Assembly (NCBI GenBank): GCA_965218765.1
Contig: CBDCLU010000006.1
Coordinates: 248,001-312,000 of the forward strand
Reading direction: 5' to 3'
DNA length: 64,000 nt
Source: JBBPYC01 sp965218765
GTDB taxonomy: Bacteria > Pseudomonadota > Gammaproteobacteria > Burkholderiales > Burkholderiaceae_C
Each line of letters opens with the position of its first letter. Positions within the stretch are counted from its first letter, which is position 1. Of this stretch, positions 50,921 through 60,902 are shown piece after piece. The notes under the pieces were generated by a model that saw only the letters and a list, made by a program, of their open reading frames with translations, did no database searches and was not told where the DNA came from. The translations under genes and the position numbers were made by a program.

Positions 50921-52749
50921 ACGGCAGCGCTACCGTGTTCCCGCAGCGGCTCGATTCGCCGCTCGCCTACGACATCGCGAAAGCGATGATGGATGGTTTC
51001 AACCGGCACTATCAGCTGTTCCGCAGCGAGTCGGCGCGCGCCAAGCAGCGCTTCGAGACGGCCGACTGGCATGCCCAGCAGCGCGCGCAGCGCGAACGCA
51101 TCGAGTTCTATGACCTGCGCGTGCGCGAATGCGAGCGGCGCCTGGACAAGGAATTCCACGCGGGCGAGCAGCCGATGGACGTCTGGCATCAGGTCAAGCT
51201 GCACTACATCGGGCTGCTGGTAAATCACCTGCAGCCCGAGCTGGCCGAGACGTTTTTCAATTCGGTCACGACCAAGATCCTGCACCGCACGCACTTTCAC
51301 AACGACTTCATCTTCGTGCGGCCCGCGGTCAGCACCGAATACATCGACAACGATCTGCGCGAAGCCCGGCCCACGTACCGCGCGTACTACCCGGCGCAGG
51401 GTGATCTCGCGCAGATACTGCAGCGCCTGATCGAGGACTTCGAGCTGCAATGCCCGTTCGAAGACCTCGACGCGGACGTGCAGCAGATCGCCGAGGCGAT
51501 GACGGCGCGCATCGGCCGTGCCAAGCTGCGCGCGAACTTTCAGCTGCAGGTGCTGACCAGCCTGTTCTATCGCAACAAGGGCGCCTATGTGGTCGGCAAG
51601 ATCATCAACGGCTTCAGCGAAATCGCGTTTGCGCTGCCGATCCTGCACAACGACGGCGCCCAAGTCGTGATCGACGCGGCGCTGTTCGGCGAAGACGACC
51701 TGCAGGTGCTGTTCAGCTTTGCACGTGCCTATTTCATGGTGGACATGGCGATTCCGTCGGCCTACGTGCAGTTCCTGCGTTCATTGATGCCGCGGGTGCC
51801 GCGCGGCGAGCTCTACAACGCGCTGGGCCTGGCCAAGCAGGGCAAAACCCTGTTCTATCGCGACTTTCTCTATCACCTACGCCATTCCACGGACAGCTTT
51901 CGCATTGCACCCGGTATCAAGGGCATGGTGATGCTGGTATTCGACCTGCCATCGTTCCCCTATGTGTTCAAGGTCATCAAGGACTTCTATCCGCCGCAGA
52001 AGGACACCACGCGCGAGCAGATCAAGGGCAAGTACCAGCTCGTGAAGCGGCATGACCGGGTCGGGCGCATGGCCGATACGCTCGAATACAGCGAGGTCGC
52101 GTTTCCCAGAGCCCGCTTCACCGACGAGCTGATCGCCGAGATCGAGCAGTTCGCGCCGAGCCAGCTCGAGATCAGCGACCGTGACGGCGACGGCCAGACC
52201 GAGGTGATCCTGAAGCACGTGTACATCGAACGCCGCATGATCCCGCTCAACATCTATCTGCAGGAAGCGTTCGACCTCGGGCTGGAAGACCCGCACGCGA
52301 AGCGTCAGATCGAGAAGAGCGTGGTCGAATACGGCAACGCGATCAAGGACCTGGTGGCCGCCAACATCTTCCCCGGCGACATGCTCTGGAAGAACTTCGG
52401 CATCACGCGAAACGGCAAGGTCGTGTTCTATGACTACGACGAGATCGAATACATCACCGAAAGCAACTTCCGCAAGGTGCCGATGCCGCGCAACGAAGAA
52501 GACGAGATGAGCGGCGAAATCTGGTATTCGGTCGGCAGGCACGACGTATTCCCCGAAACGTTCGGCCCGTTCCTGCTCGGCAACGACGCGGTGCGAGAGG
52601 TGTTCATGCGCCACCATGCCGATCTGCTCGACGTGAACTTCTGGCAAGGTCACAAGGAACGCATCAAGGCGGGCCACGTATTCGACGTGTTCCCGTACGA
52701 ACAGGCCAAGCGCTTCGCACGGCCGGGCGGGGTGCCGACCGTCAACTAA
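50917..52749 (+). CDS. aceK: isocitrate dehydrogenase kinase/phosphatase
   Basis: A 610-residue bifunctional enzyme that phosphorylates and dephosphorylates isocitrate dehydrogenase, switching carbon between the TCA cycle and the glyoxylate bypass. Typical stretches are YPAQGDLAQILQRLIEDF, RNKGAYVVGKIINGF, FKVIKDFYPPQKDTTREQIK, the ATP-site IFPGDMLWKNFGITR and the catalytic VVFYDYDEIEYITE. The ATG at 50917 overlaps the can stop. It suits a lifestyle using acetate, fatty acids or leucine-derived acetyl-CoA, in line with nearby acyl-CoA genes. Confidence 0.97.
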   Translation: MNGSATVFPQRLDSPLAYDIAKAMMDGFNRHYQLFRSESARAKQRFETADWHAQQRAQRERIEFYDLRVRECERRLDKEFHAGEQPMDVWHQVKLHYIGLLVNHLQPELAETFFNSVTTKILHRTHFHNDFIFVRPAVSTEYIDNDLREARPTYRAYYPAQGDLAQILQRLIEDFELQCPFEDLDADVQQIAEAMTARIGRAKLRANFQLQVLTSLFYRNKGAYVVGKIINGFSEIAFALPILHNDGAQVVIDAALFGEDDLQVLFSFARAYFMVDMAIPSAYVQFLRSLMPRVPRGELYNALGLAKQGKTLFYRDFLYHLRHSTDSFRIAPGIKGMVMLVFDLPSFPYVFKVIKDFYPPQKDTTREQIKGKYQLVKRHDRVGRMADTLEYSEVAFPRARFTDELIAEIEQFAPSQLEISDRDGDGQTEVILKHVYIERRMIPLNIYLQEAFDLGLEDPHAKRQIEKSVVEYGNAIKDLVAANIFPGDMLWKNFGITRNGKVVFYDYDEIEYITESNFRKVPMPRNEEDEMSGEIWYSVGRHDVFPETFGPFLLGNDAVREVFMRHHADLLDVNFWQGHKERIKAGHVFDVFPYEQAKRFARPGGVPTVN

Positions 52750-52771
52750 TTGAAACGAGGGAGTTATTCGA

Positions 52772-53998
52772 ATGAACGCATCGAACCACCGTGAACAAGC
52801 CGGCAGCAGCGATCCCGTGGTGATCGTCGGTGCGGCCCGCACGCCGATGGGCGGCTTCCAGGGCGACTTCGCCACGCTGGCCGCACATGACCTCGGTGGC
52901 GCCGCGATCCGCGCGGCCCTCGACCGCGCCGCGGAAGGCTCGAGGTTCACGCCCGAGATGGTCACCGAAGTGTTGTTCGGCAACTGCCTGATGGCCGGCC
53001 AGGGCCAGGCTCCCGCGCGGCAGGCCGCGTTCAAGGGCGGCCTGCCGAAAAGCGCGGGCGCGGTCACGTTGTCGAAGATGTGCGGCTCCGGCATGCGCGC
53101 TGCGATGTTCGCGCACGACATGCTCAAAGCCGGCAGCCACGATGTGCTGGTCGCCGGCGGCATGGAGAGCATGACGAACGCGCCGCATCTGCTTCCGAAA
53201 GGCCGCGGCGGCATCCGCATCGGCCATGACCGCGTGCTGGACCACATGATGCTCGACGGCCTGGAAGACGCCTATGAAGCGGGCCGATCGATGGGCACCT
53301 TTGGCGAAGACTGCGCGGCCAAGTACCACTTCACGCGCGAGCAGCAGGACCAGTTCGCCACTCGCAGCGTCCAGCGCGCGCAGGAGGCCACGAAGTCCGG
53401 CGCGTTCGCCGACGAGATCACGCCCGTCAATGTCAAGACGCGCAAAGGCGAGGTTGAAGTCAAGATCGATGAAGGCCCGGGCAAGATCAACGTCGACAAG
53501 ATTCCGACCTTGAAGCCCGCTTTCAAGAAGGACGGCACCGTGACGGCCGCGAGCAGCTCATCGATCAACGACGGCGCTGCCGCGCTGGTAATGATGCGCG
53601 CATCCACCGCTGAGCGGCTCGGCTGCAAGCCGCTCGCGCGCATCGTCGCGCACGCCACGCACGCGCAGGAGCCCAACTGGTTTGCCACCGCACCGATCGG
53701 CGCAACGCGCAAGGTGCTCGACAAGGCCGACTGGAAAGTCGAAGACGTAGACCTGTGGGAAATCAATGAAGCGTTCGCGGTGGTGCCGATGGCGCTCATG
53801 ACCGAGCTGAAGCTGCCTGCCGACATCGTGAACGTGAACGGCGGCGCCTGCGCACTCGGCCACCCGATCGGCGCGAGCGGCGCGCGCATCATGGTCACGT
53901 TGATCTATGCGCTGAAGAACCGGGGCCTGAAAAAAGGTGTGGCGACGTTGTGCATCGGCGGCGGCGAGGCGACCGCTATTGCGCTGGAATTACTATAA
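52772..53998 (+). CDS. acetyl-CoA C-acyltransferase (thiolase)
   Basis: A 408-residue type II thiolase. The acyl-accepting Cys is in LSKMCGSGMRAAM. NEAFA, GGACALGHPIGASGAR (His) and CIGGGEATA (second Cys) complete the site. It probably cleaves acetoacetyl-CoA from leucine, ketogenic or fatty-acid breakdown; PhaA-like synthesis is an alternative. The family usually ends near IALELL; here the stop lies in a small repeat element that begins at 53989. It starts 22 bp after aceK. Confidence 0.93.
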   Translation: MNASNHREQAGSSDPVVIVGAARTPMGGFQGDFATLAAHDLGGAAIRAALDRAAEGSRFTPEMVTEVLFGNCLMAGQGQAPARQAAFKGGLPKSAGAVTLSKMCGSGMRAAMFAHDMLKAGSHDVLVAGGMESMTNAPHLLPKGRGGIRIGHDRVLDHMMLDGLEDAYEAGRSMGTFGEDCAAKYHFTREQQDQFATRSVQRAQEATKSGAFADEITPVNVKTRKGEVEVKIDEGPGKINVDKIPTLKPAFKKDGTVTAASSSSINDGAAALVMMRASTAERLGCKPLARIVAHATHAQEPNWFATAPIGATRKVLDKADWKVEDVDLWEINEAFAVVPMALMTELKLPADIVNVNGGACALGHPIGASGARIMVTLIYALKNRGLKKGVATLCIGGGEATAIALELL

Positions 53999-54056
53999 AA
54001 ATAGTAGCTGACTATGCAGTAGCGACTCGCGCATTCGGCCAGTTTTACTTAAAGAC
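53989..54056 (-). repeat. small dispersed repeat, copy 4
   Basis: Read on the minus strand: TTTAAGTAAAACTGGCCGAA ... TAGTCAGCTACTATTTTTATAGTA. It is the same family as copies at 28541 and 44356. It overlaps the last codons and TAA stop of the thiolase gene. Confidence 0.65.
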
Positions 54057-54107
54057 TCGCGTTTCCCAGCCAGTCCATTTGCTTTTCCCACCCCAGGAGC
54101 ACTCCGC

Positions 54108-55364
54108 ATGAACAAGAGCCATACTTTCGTCCTGCGATCGATCACCGCAGCGCTTGCAACAACGCTGCTTGCCGCCGTGCCCGCGCAGGCCCAGACCCGC
54201 GACGATGCGCTGCTGGCCGCCGCCACGGCCGAAAAATCGGCCGTCATCGCCACCCTTGAAAAGCTCGTCAACATCGAGACCGGCACCGGCAACGCGGAAG
54301 GGCTCGCGGCTTATGCAAACCTGCTCGAAGACGAGTTGAAGAAGCTCGATTTCCAGGTCACCCGCCACCAGGCTGCGGAAGGCAAGGTCGGCGACAACCT
54401 GGTCGGCGTGCGCCGTGGCAAGGGCGGCAAGAACATCATGCTGCAGTCGCACATGGACACCGTCTACCTGAAAGGCATCCTCGACAAGGCGCCGTTCAAG
54501 ATCGAGGGCAGCAAGGCATACGGCCCCGGCATCGCCGACGACAAGAGCGGCAACGCGGTGGTGCTGCATACGTTGAAGCTGCTGCGCGAACGCGGCTTCG
54601 AAGATTACGGAACCATCACGGTGCTGTTCAACACGGATGAGGAAAAAGGCTCGTTCGGCTCGCGCGACCTGATCCAGGCCGAAGCGGCCAAGGCCGACTA
54701 CATCCTGTCGTTCGAACCGACGTCCGCGGGCAAGGAAAAGTTCTCGCTCGGCACGTCGGGCATCGCCTATGTATTCGCCGACATCAGGGGCCGGGCATCG
54801 CATGCTGGCGCTGCGCCGGAGCAGGGCGTGAACGCGCTGGTCGAAGCCGCCGACCTCGTGCTGCGCACGCAGGACATCGACGACAAGGCCAAGGACCTGC
54901 GCTTTAACTGGACGATCGAGAAGGCCGGCAACGTCTCCAACATCATCCCGGCCGAGGCAAGCCTGCAAGCGGATATGCGCTATGCGAGGACGGAAGACTT
55001 CGACGCGGCGATCAAGTCGCTGGAAGACAAGGCGCAGAAGAAGCGTCTGCCTGATGCAGAGGTCAAGATTCGTGTGACGAAAGGCCGACCTGCCTTTAAT
55101 GCGGGGGAGGGCGGCAAGGCGCTGGTCGATAAGGCAGCTGAGTTCTACCGGCAAGCCGGCGGCGAAGTCGGCATCGAGCCGCGCACCGGCGGCGGCACCG
55201 ACGCAGCCTATGCGGCGCTGTCCGGCAAACCGGTGATCGAAAGCCTGGGCCTGCCGGGCTTCGGCTATCACAGCGACAAGGCCGAGTGGGTCGATCTCGA
55301 TGCGATTCCGCGGCGGCTCTACATGGCCGCCAAGCTTGTGATGGAACTCGGCTCGGGCAAGTAG
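54108..55364 (+). CDS. secreted M20 metallopeptidase, glutamate carboxypeptidase (CPG2)-like
   Basis: A 418-residue zinc peptidase with a signal peptide (SITAALATTLLAAVPAQAQ). The di-zinc site shows MLQSHMDTVY (His, Asp), GPGIADDKSGN (bridging Asp), FNTDEEKGS (catalytic Glu-Glu), LSFEPTSAG (Glu) and GYHSDKAEW (His). A dimerisation lid domain (GRASHAGAAPEQGVNALVEA) lies between. CPG2-type enzymes release C-terminal glutamate from folate-like or acyl-glutamate compounds in the periplasm. An acyl-CoA dehydrogenase gene starts 17 bp on. Confidence 0.92.
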   Translation: MNKSHTFVLRSITAALATTLLAAVPAQAQTRDDALLAAATAEKSAVIATLEKLVNIETGTGNAEGLAAYANLLEDELKKLDFQVTRHQAAEGKVGDNLVGVRRGKGGKNIMLQSHMDTVYLKGILDKAPFKIEGSKAYGPGIADDKSGNAVVLHTLKLLRERGFEDYGTITVLFNTDEEKGSFGSRDLIQAEAAKADYILSFEPTSAGKEKFSLGTSGIAYVFADIRGRASHAGAAPEQGVNALVEAADLVLRTQDIDDKAKDLRFNWTIEKAGNVSNIIPAEASLQADMRYARTEDFDAAIKSLEDKAQKKRLPDAEVKIRVTKGRPAFNAGEGGKALVDKAAEFYRQAGGEVGIEPRTGGGTDAAYAALSGKPVIESLGLPGFGYHSDKAEWVDLDAIPRRLYMAAKLVMELGSGK

Positions 55365-55381
55365 CCTGCTATCAGACCATC

Positions 55382-56518
55382 ATGCTGCTGAGCGCCGACC
55401 AGGAAGCCGTCCGCGACGCTGTGCGCGCATTCGCGCAGGAGCAGCTGTGGCCGTACGCTGCGCGCTGGGACAAGGAGCGCACGTTTCCAGCAGAAGCCCA
55501 TCGCGGCCTGGCCGAGCTCGGCGCCTACGGCATCTGCGTGCCGGAAGCGCTTGGCGGTGCCGGGCTCGACTATCTGACCCTGTCGCTGGTGCTTGAAGAG
55601 ATCGCAGCGGGCGACGGTGGCACCAGCACTGCGATCAGCGTCACCAACTGCCCGGTCAACGCGATCTTGATGAAGCACGGCAGCGCCGCGCAGCAACGGC
55701 AGTGGCTCGCGCCGCTTGCGCAAGGCAAGATGCTCGGCGCGTTCTGCCTGACCGAGCCGCATGTGGGCAGCGACGCATCGGGTTTGCGCACGACCGCGGT
55801 GCGGGATGGCGACCACTATGTGCTCAACGGGGTCAAGCAGTTCATCACGAGCGGCAGGAACGGCGATGTGGCCATCGTCATTGCGGTGACCGACAAAAGC
55901 GCTGCCAAGAAAGGCATGAGCGCGTTCCTGGTGCCGACCGGCACAGCAGGCTACGTCGTGGCCCGCATCGAGGACAAGCTCGGCCAGCATTCGAGCGACA
56001 CCGCGCAGATCAACTTCGACGACTGCCGTGTGCCGGTGGAAAACCGCATCGGCGCGGAAGGCGATGGCTACGCTATAGCACTCGGCGGCCTCGAGGGTGG
56101 ACGCATCGGCATCGCGTCGCAGAGCGTCGGCATGGCGCGCAGCGCGCTCGACGTCGCCATTCGCTACGCGAAGGAGCGCACCAGCTTCGGCCAGTCGATC
56201 TTCAGCCATCAGGCGGTGAGTTTCCGGCTGGCCGACTGCGCGACGAAGATCGAAGCTGCGCGCCAGTTGATCTGGCACGCTGCGGCGCTGCGAGACGCCG
56301 GCCTGCCGTGCCTGAAGGAAGCCGCGATGGCCAAGCTGTTCGCGAGCGAAATGGCCGAACAGGTCTGCAGCGCGGCGATCCAGACGCTCGGCGGCTACGG
56401 CTATCTGGCCGACTTCCCGCTCGAGCGCATCTACCGCGACGTGCGCGTCTGCCAGATTTACGAAGGCACCTCAGACGTGCAGAAGATCATCATCCAGCGC
56501 GCGCTCGCATCTTCATGA
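55382..56518 (+). CDS. acyl-CoA dehydrogenase
   Basis: A 378-residue FAD-dependent dehydrogenase of the short- or branched-chain type. Motifs: GAFCLTEPHVGSDASGLRTT, YVLNGVKQFITSGRNGDV, RTSFGQSIFSHQAVSFRLAD, QTLGGYGYLADFPLERIYRD and the catalytic-Glu segment CQIYEGTSDVQKIIIQRAL. It resembles the butyryl/isobutyryl-CoA enzymes more than ivd. ATG 55382 is chosen over the longer open frame overlapping the peptidase gene. Likely role: a second acyl-CoA oxidation step in branched-chain amino-acid or fatty-acid breakdown. Confidence 0.92.
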   Translation: MLLSADQEAVRDAVRAFAQEQLWPYAARWDKERTFPAEAHRGLAELGAYGICVPEALGGAGLDYLTLSLVLEEIAAGDGGTSTAISVTNCPVNAILMKHGSAAQQRQWLAPLAQGKMLGAFCLTEPHVGSDASGLRTTAVRDGDHYVLNGVKQFITSGRNGDVAIVIAVTDKSAAKKGMSAFLVPTGTAGYVVARIEDKLGQHSSDTAQINFDDCRVPVENRIGAEGDGYAIALGGLEGGRIGIASQSVGMARSALDVAIRYAKERTSFGQSIFSHQAVSFRLADCATKIEAARQLIWHAAALRDAGLPCLKEAAMAKLFASEMAEQVCSAAIQTLGGYGYLADFPLERIYRDVRVCQIYEGTSDVQKIIIQRALASS

Positions 56519-56714
56519 TCGAGGCAGCACGGTCGCGTACCCGCTTCGAGCGGATACGACCGCGGCGCCCACCGATCCCGGCATTGGCAGGCGGACCAGC
56601 CGGGTTCCCCGTTTGCTGCAGGTGCCTGCCATGAACCGATCCGCCTGTTTCGATGAGCCGCCATAACGAGCTGCCGACCTCGCGGGCCGAGGGAGCCTTG
56701 AACTGAAACCTCTG

Positions 56715-59700
56715 TTGTTCGCGTCGCCGCCTGACGCGGCCGAACCCGAACGCCTGCGCGCGCTGGCCGAACTGCAGGTGCTCGACACGGCGCCCGAGCG
56801 CGTGTTCGACGCACTGGTGCAGACTGCGGCGCTGCTGTGCGCGGCGCCGATCGCGCTGCTTTCGTTGATCGACGCCGATCGCGAGTGGTTCAAGGCCGGC
56901 GTCGGCTGGCCGCTGATGCGCGAATTGCCGCGCGGGGTCACATTCTGCACGCGCACGATCGAGACCGACGACATGCTCGAAGTGGCGGATGCCCGGTTCG
57001 ATCCGCGCTTCGCAGGCAACCCGCTGGTGACTGACGACGGGCCCGGCATGCGGTTCTATGCGGGCGTCCCGCTGAAGCTGACCGGCGGCGCGCGCGTCGG
57101 CACGCTGTGCGTGATGGATCGCAAGGTCCGGCAGCTCGATGCGGCGCAGCGCGAGGGCCTGCGCCTGCTGGCCGGCATCGCGAGCCAGGCGCTCGAAGGC
57201 CGCAGCGCGGGCATGGCGCTGGTCGACAGCCGCGCGCGCTTTCAGGCGCTCAGCGACTCATCCCCGCTTGGCGTGTTCGCGGCCGATGGCGACGGCAGCT
57301 GCAGCTATGCGAACGAGCGCTGGCTCGCGCTCGTGGGCGGCGCTCCCGAAGCCGGCATCGGCCGGGACTGGACCGCCGGCCTGCACGAGGACGACCGTGC
57401 CGTGGCGCAGTTCGAATGGCGGCGCGCGACGGCCGCCGGCGCCGAATTCGATTGCCAGGCGCGCGTCGTGAACGGCGCTGGTGTGCGCCATCTGCACGTA
57501 CGCGCCGCCGCCGCGCGCTCCGCGCCGGGGCTGCGCCGCGGCTATGTCGGATCGGTCGAGGACGTGACCGAGCGGCTGCGCGCAGTGCAGGAGCTCGCAG
57601 CCGAGCGCCAGCGTCTGGCCTACATCATCGAAGGTGCCGCGATGGGCACCTGGGAGCTGAACCTGCAGACCGACGAGGTGCGCGTCAACGCGCAGTGGGC
57701 GGCGATCATCGGCTATACGCTCGATGAACTGCAGCCGTTGTCCCGGCTCACTTGGAAGGCGCACACGCATCCGAACGACATCGGGCCCGCAACCCGGTTG
57801 CGCGAGCAACACCTGGACGGCACGACGCCGTTCTACGAGCGCACGTTCCGCATGCGGCACCGCGACGGCCACTGGGTCCGGGTGCTGAGCCGCGGACGGC
57901 TGCTCACGCGCACGCCGGACGGTCGGCCCGAGTGGATGTTCGGCACCCATGTCGATGTGACGCCGCTGTGGGACCAGCAGCAGGCGCTTGAGAAGAGCGA
58001 GGCGCTGCTCGACCGCGCGAGCGAGGCCGCCGGCGTCGGCGTCTGGGAGGTCGAACTCGCCACCGGCGCGGTGCAGTGGTCGCGTCAGACGCGGCGCATT
58101 CACGGCGTCGCGCCCGACTTCCCGGTCGACATGCGGCGCGCGATCGCTTTCTACGCGCCCGAGGCGCAGCCGGCGGTGCGCGCCGCGATCGAGCAGGCGA
58201 TCGGAGCGAGCCGCGGCTGCGACCTCGAACTGCCGCTGATCCAGGCCGACGGCCGGCGCATCTGGGTGCGCGCGATCGGCAGCGTCGAATACGACGCGCA
58301 GGGCCTGCCGGTGCGGCTGCTCGGCACGATCCAGGACGTGACGCGGCTGCATCGGCTCGGCGCCGAGCTCGCCGAGCAGCACGAGCTGATGCGTGTCACG
58401 CTGCAGTCGATCGGCGACGCCGTCGTCACCACCGACGCCCAAGGTCGGGTGAGCTGGCTGAACCCGGTGGCCGAGCGGATGACCGGCTGGCCGGCGGTGG
58501 ATGCGGTCGGCCAGCCGGCCACGCAGGTCCTGCGGATCGTGGAAGGCGACACGCGACTGCTGGCGCCGGATCCGGTCGCACGCTGCCTGCAGCACGGCGT
58601 GATCACGGGGCTGGCCAGCCATACCGTGCTGCTGTCGCGTGCCGGCCAGGAGTTCGGCATCGAGGATTCGGCGGCGCCGATCCGCAGCAAGGACGGCGAG
58701 CTGCTGGGCGTCGTGCTGGTGTTTCGCGACGTGACCGAGCAACGTCGCATGAGCGGCGAGATGAACCACCGCGCCACGCACGACGCGTTGACCGGCCTCG
58801 TGAACCGGATCGAATTCGAAGCGCGGCTGCACCGCGTGCTGAGCAACTCCTTGAGCGAACGGCCCGATGCGCATTCGCTGCTGTTCATCGATCTGGACCA
58901 GTTCAAGATCGTGAACGACGCCTGCGGGCATTCGGTCGGCGACCAGCTGCTGCAGCAGGTCAGCGCGCTGCTGCGCGATGCCGTGCGCGCCGGCGACACG
59001 CTCGCGCGGCTCGGCGGCGACGAGTTCGGCGTGATCCTGGAGAACTGCGCGCCGGAGCAGGCGCAGCGCGTGGCCCAGCAGATCTGCGAGCGCATGAACG
59101 ACTTTCGCTTCGTGCACGAGGGCCGGCGCTTTCGGATCGGCACCAGCATCGGGCTGGTGCCGCTGGATGCGCGGCTGGGCACCACCGCGGCCATCATGCA
59201 GGCGGCCGACAGCGCGTGCTATGCAGCGAAGGATGCGGGGCGCAATCGGGTGCATGCCTGGCTCGACACCGACCATGCGATCCGCGCGCGCAGCGGCGAC
59301 ATGCAATGGGCCACGCGGCTCGAGCAGGCGCTCGATGACGACCGCTTCGTGCTGTTCGCGCAGCGCATCGAGGCGCTGGACGGCGGCGAGGCCGACGACG
59401 CGCTGCATCTCGAAGTGCTGCTGCGGCTGATCGACAGCGACGGCGAGTTGGTGCTGCCCGGCGCGTTCCTGCCCGCGGCCGAGCGCTTCAACCTCGCCAC
59501 CCGCATCGACCGCTGGGTACTCCACCACGCGATCGACGAACTCGCCGCGCTGCCCTGGCTGAAACGCGTGCGCACGATCGCGATCAACCTGTCGGGCCAG
59601 TCGGTCGGCGACCGCACCTTCCACGCGCATGCGATCGATGCACTGCTGCGCGCCGGCGCCGATATGCGCGCGCGCATCTGCCTCGAAATCACCGAAACCG

Positions 59701-60071
59701 CCGCTGTCACCAACATGCTCGACGCGATGCTGTTCGTCGAGCAGGCGCGCGCTTTGGGCGTGCGCATCGCGCTCGACGACTTCGGCGCCGGAGCGTCGTC
59801 GTTCAGCTACCTGAAGACCCTGACCGTCGATCTGCTGAAGATCGACGGTCAGTACATCCGCAACCTGCTGAACGACGGGCTCGACGATGCGGCAGTGCGC
59901 TGCTTCGTCGATATGGCGCGCGTGCTGGGCGTGCCGACGGTGGCCGAGTTCGTCGACCGGCCCGAGCTGCTGGCCCGGGTGCGCGAGATCGGGGTCGACT
60001 ACGCGCAAGGATTTTTGCTGCATCGCCCGGAGCCGTTGCACCTGTTGGCTGCGGGGCGTCGGTCGGCTTGA
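56715..60071 (+). CDS. GAF-PAS-GGDEF-EAL cyclic-di-GMP signalling protein
   Basis: A protein of about 1118 residues, apparently cytosolic. A GAF domain covers residues about 20-165 (SLIDADREWFKAGVGWP, RFYAGVPLKLTGGARVGTLC). Several PAS domains follow to about 675. GGDEF spans about 682-850 with intact RLGGDEFGVIL and an upstream inhibitory RAGD (I-site). EAL begins near 895 as LEVLLR (EVL, not EAL) but keeps EITETAAVTN, DDFGAGASSFSYL and KIDGQYIRN. Both synthesis and hydrolysis of c-di-GMP are possible. The start is uncertain: TTG 56715 without a clear ribosome site. It is a monocistronic gene. Confidence 0.9.
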   Translation: MFASPPDAAEPERLRALAELQVLDTAPERVFDALVQTAALLCAAPIALLSLIDADREWFKAGVGWPLMRELPRGVTFCTRTIETDDMLEVADARFDPRFAGNPLVTDDGPGMRFYAGVPLKLTGGARVGTLCVMDRKVRQLDAAQREGLRLLAGIASQALEGRSAGMALVDSRARFQALSDSSPLGVFAADGDGSCSYANERWLALVGGAPEAGIGRDWTAGLHEDDRAVAQFEWRRATAAGAEFDCQARVVNGAGVRHLHVRAAAARSAPGLRRGYVGSVEDVTERLRAVQELAAERQRLAYIIEGAAMGTWELNLQTDEVRVNAQWAAIIGYTLDELQPLSRLTWKAHTHPNDIGPATRLREQHLDGTTPFYERTFRMRHRDGHWVRVLSRGRLLTRTPDGRPEWMFGTHVDVTPLWDQQQALEKSEALLDRASEAAGVGVWEVELATGAVQWSRQTRRIHGVAPDFPVDMRRAIAFYAPEAQPAVRAAIEQAIGASRGCDLELPLIQADGRRIWVRAIGSVEYDAQGLPVRLLGTIQDVTRLHRLGAELAEQHELMRVTLQSIGDAVVTTDAQGRVSWLNPVAERMTGWPAVDAVGQPATQVLRIVEGDTRLLAPDPVARCLQHGVITGLASHTVLLSRAGQEFGIEDSAAPIRSKDGELLGVVLVFRDVTEQRRMSGEMNHRATHDALTGLVNRIEFEARLHRVLSNSLSERPDAHSLLFIDLDQFKIVNDACGHSVGDQLLQQVSALLRDAVRAGDTLARLGGDEFGVILENCAPEQAQRVAQQICERMNDFRFVHEGRRFRIGTSIGLVPLDARLGTTAAIMQAADSACYAAKDAGRNRVHAWLDTDHAIRARSGDMQWATRLEQALDDDRFVLFAQRIEALDGGEADDALHLEVLLRLIDSDGELVLPGAFLPAAERFNLATRIDRWVLHHAIDELAALPWLKRVRTIAINLSGQSVGDRTFHAHAIDALLRAGADMRARICLEITETAAVTNMLDAMLFVEQARALGVRIALDDFGAGASSFSYLKTLTVDLLKIDGQYIRNLLNDGLDDAAVRCFVDMARVLGVPTVAEFVDRPELLARVREIGVDYAQGFLLHRPEPLHLLAAGRRSA

Positions 60072-60230
60072 GAACGGCGGTCAAGTGGCCCTGAAGCCCG
60101 TCGTGCGACACGGTGAAGCAGACGCGGTGCCGCGGATCGACGACGCACGGTCTCCGCTCAACAGCTGGTACTGCCTCGACGGCGACACCGGCCCGGCCCA
60201 ACCAGCGCCGCGCCGTGGACAATCCGCCCC

Positions 60231-60902
60231 ATGAAATTCAAAGCGGTGTTGTTCGATTGCGATGGCGTGCTGGTCGACAGTGAAACGATCACGAACGGCG
60301 TGCTGCGCGACATGCTGGAGGAGATCGGCTGGAACATGACGCTGGCCGAATCCATGCGCCTGTTCATCGGCAAGGCCGTGCGCGACCAGAGCCACCTGAT
60401 CGAGGCGCATACCGGCCGGCCGTTCAGCGAGGCGTGGCTCGCGCAGTTCTGGCAGCGGCGCAATGCGGCGTTGGACGCATCGCTCTTGATCGTGCCAAGT
60501 GCGCTGGCAGCGGTGGCCGAACTGCACGACGCGCTGGACGGACGCATCGCCTGCGCATCGGGCGCGGACCGCGGCAAGATCGAGCTTCAGTTGCGCAAGG
60601 TCGGCCTGCTGCGTTACTTTGAAGGCCACGTCTTCAGCGGGCACGAGGTGCCGCGCTCGAAGCCGTTTCCGGACGTCTACCTGCAGGCGGCCGCTGCGCT
60701 CGGCATCGAACCGCGCGATTGCGCGGTGGTGGAAGACACCGCGACCGGCGCAATGGCCGGGCTGGCCGCTGGGGCGACCGTGTTCGGCTATTGCCCGGGC
60801 GGCCCAGCCCATTCGAGCGCCGCTGCGCTGCGCGAAGCGGGCGTGGACAAGCTGTTTGCCGACATGAGCGAACTGCCGCAGCTGCTGGCCGCTCAAGTCT
60901 GA
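60231..60902 (+). CDS. HAD-family hydrolase, phosphoglucomutase/phosphatase-like
   Basis: A 223-residue HAD hydrolase of the beta-phosphoglucomutase/phosphoglycolate phosphatase group. Motif I is LFDCDGVLVDSET, motif II is RIACASGADRGKIE, motif III Lys is in EVPRSKPFPDVY, and motif IV is CAVVEDTATGAMAGLAAG. It likely dephosphorylates a sugar phosphate; the substrate is unknown. Its 3' end overlaps the convergent MFS gene by ten bases. Confidence 0.88.
   Translation: MKFKAVLFDCDGVLVDSETITNGVLRDMLEEIGWNMTLAESMRLFIGKAVRDQSHLIEAHTGRPFSEAWLAQFWQRRNAALDASLLIVPSALAAVAELHDALDGRIACASGADRGKIELQLRKVGLLRYFEGHVFSGHEVPRSKPFPDVYLQAAAALGIEPRDCAVVEDTATGAMAGLAAGATVFGYCPGGPAHSSAAALREAGVDKLFADMSELPQLLAAQV

Noticed and set aside
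57258..60041. A 927-codon open frame antisense to the GGDEF/EAL gene
   Set aside because: High GC keeps antisense frames open. Composition is Arg/His/Gln-rich with no domain, while the plus strand encodes clear GAF, PAS, GGDEF and EAL motifs.
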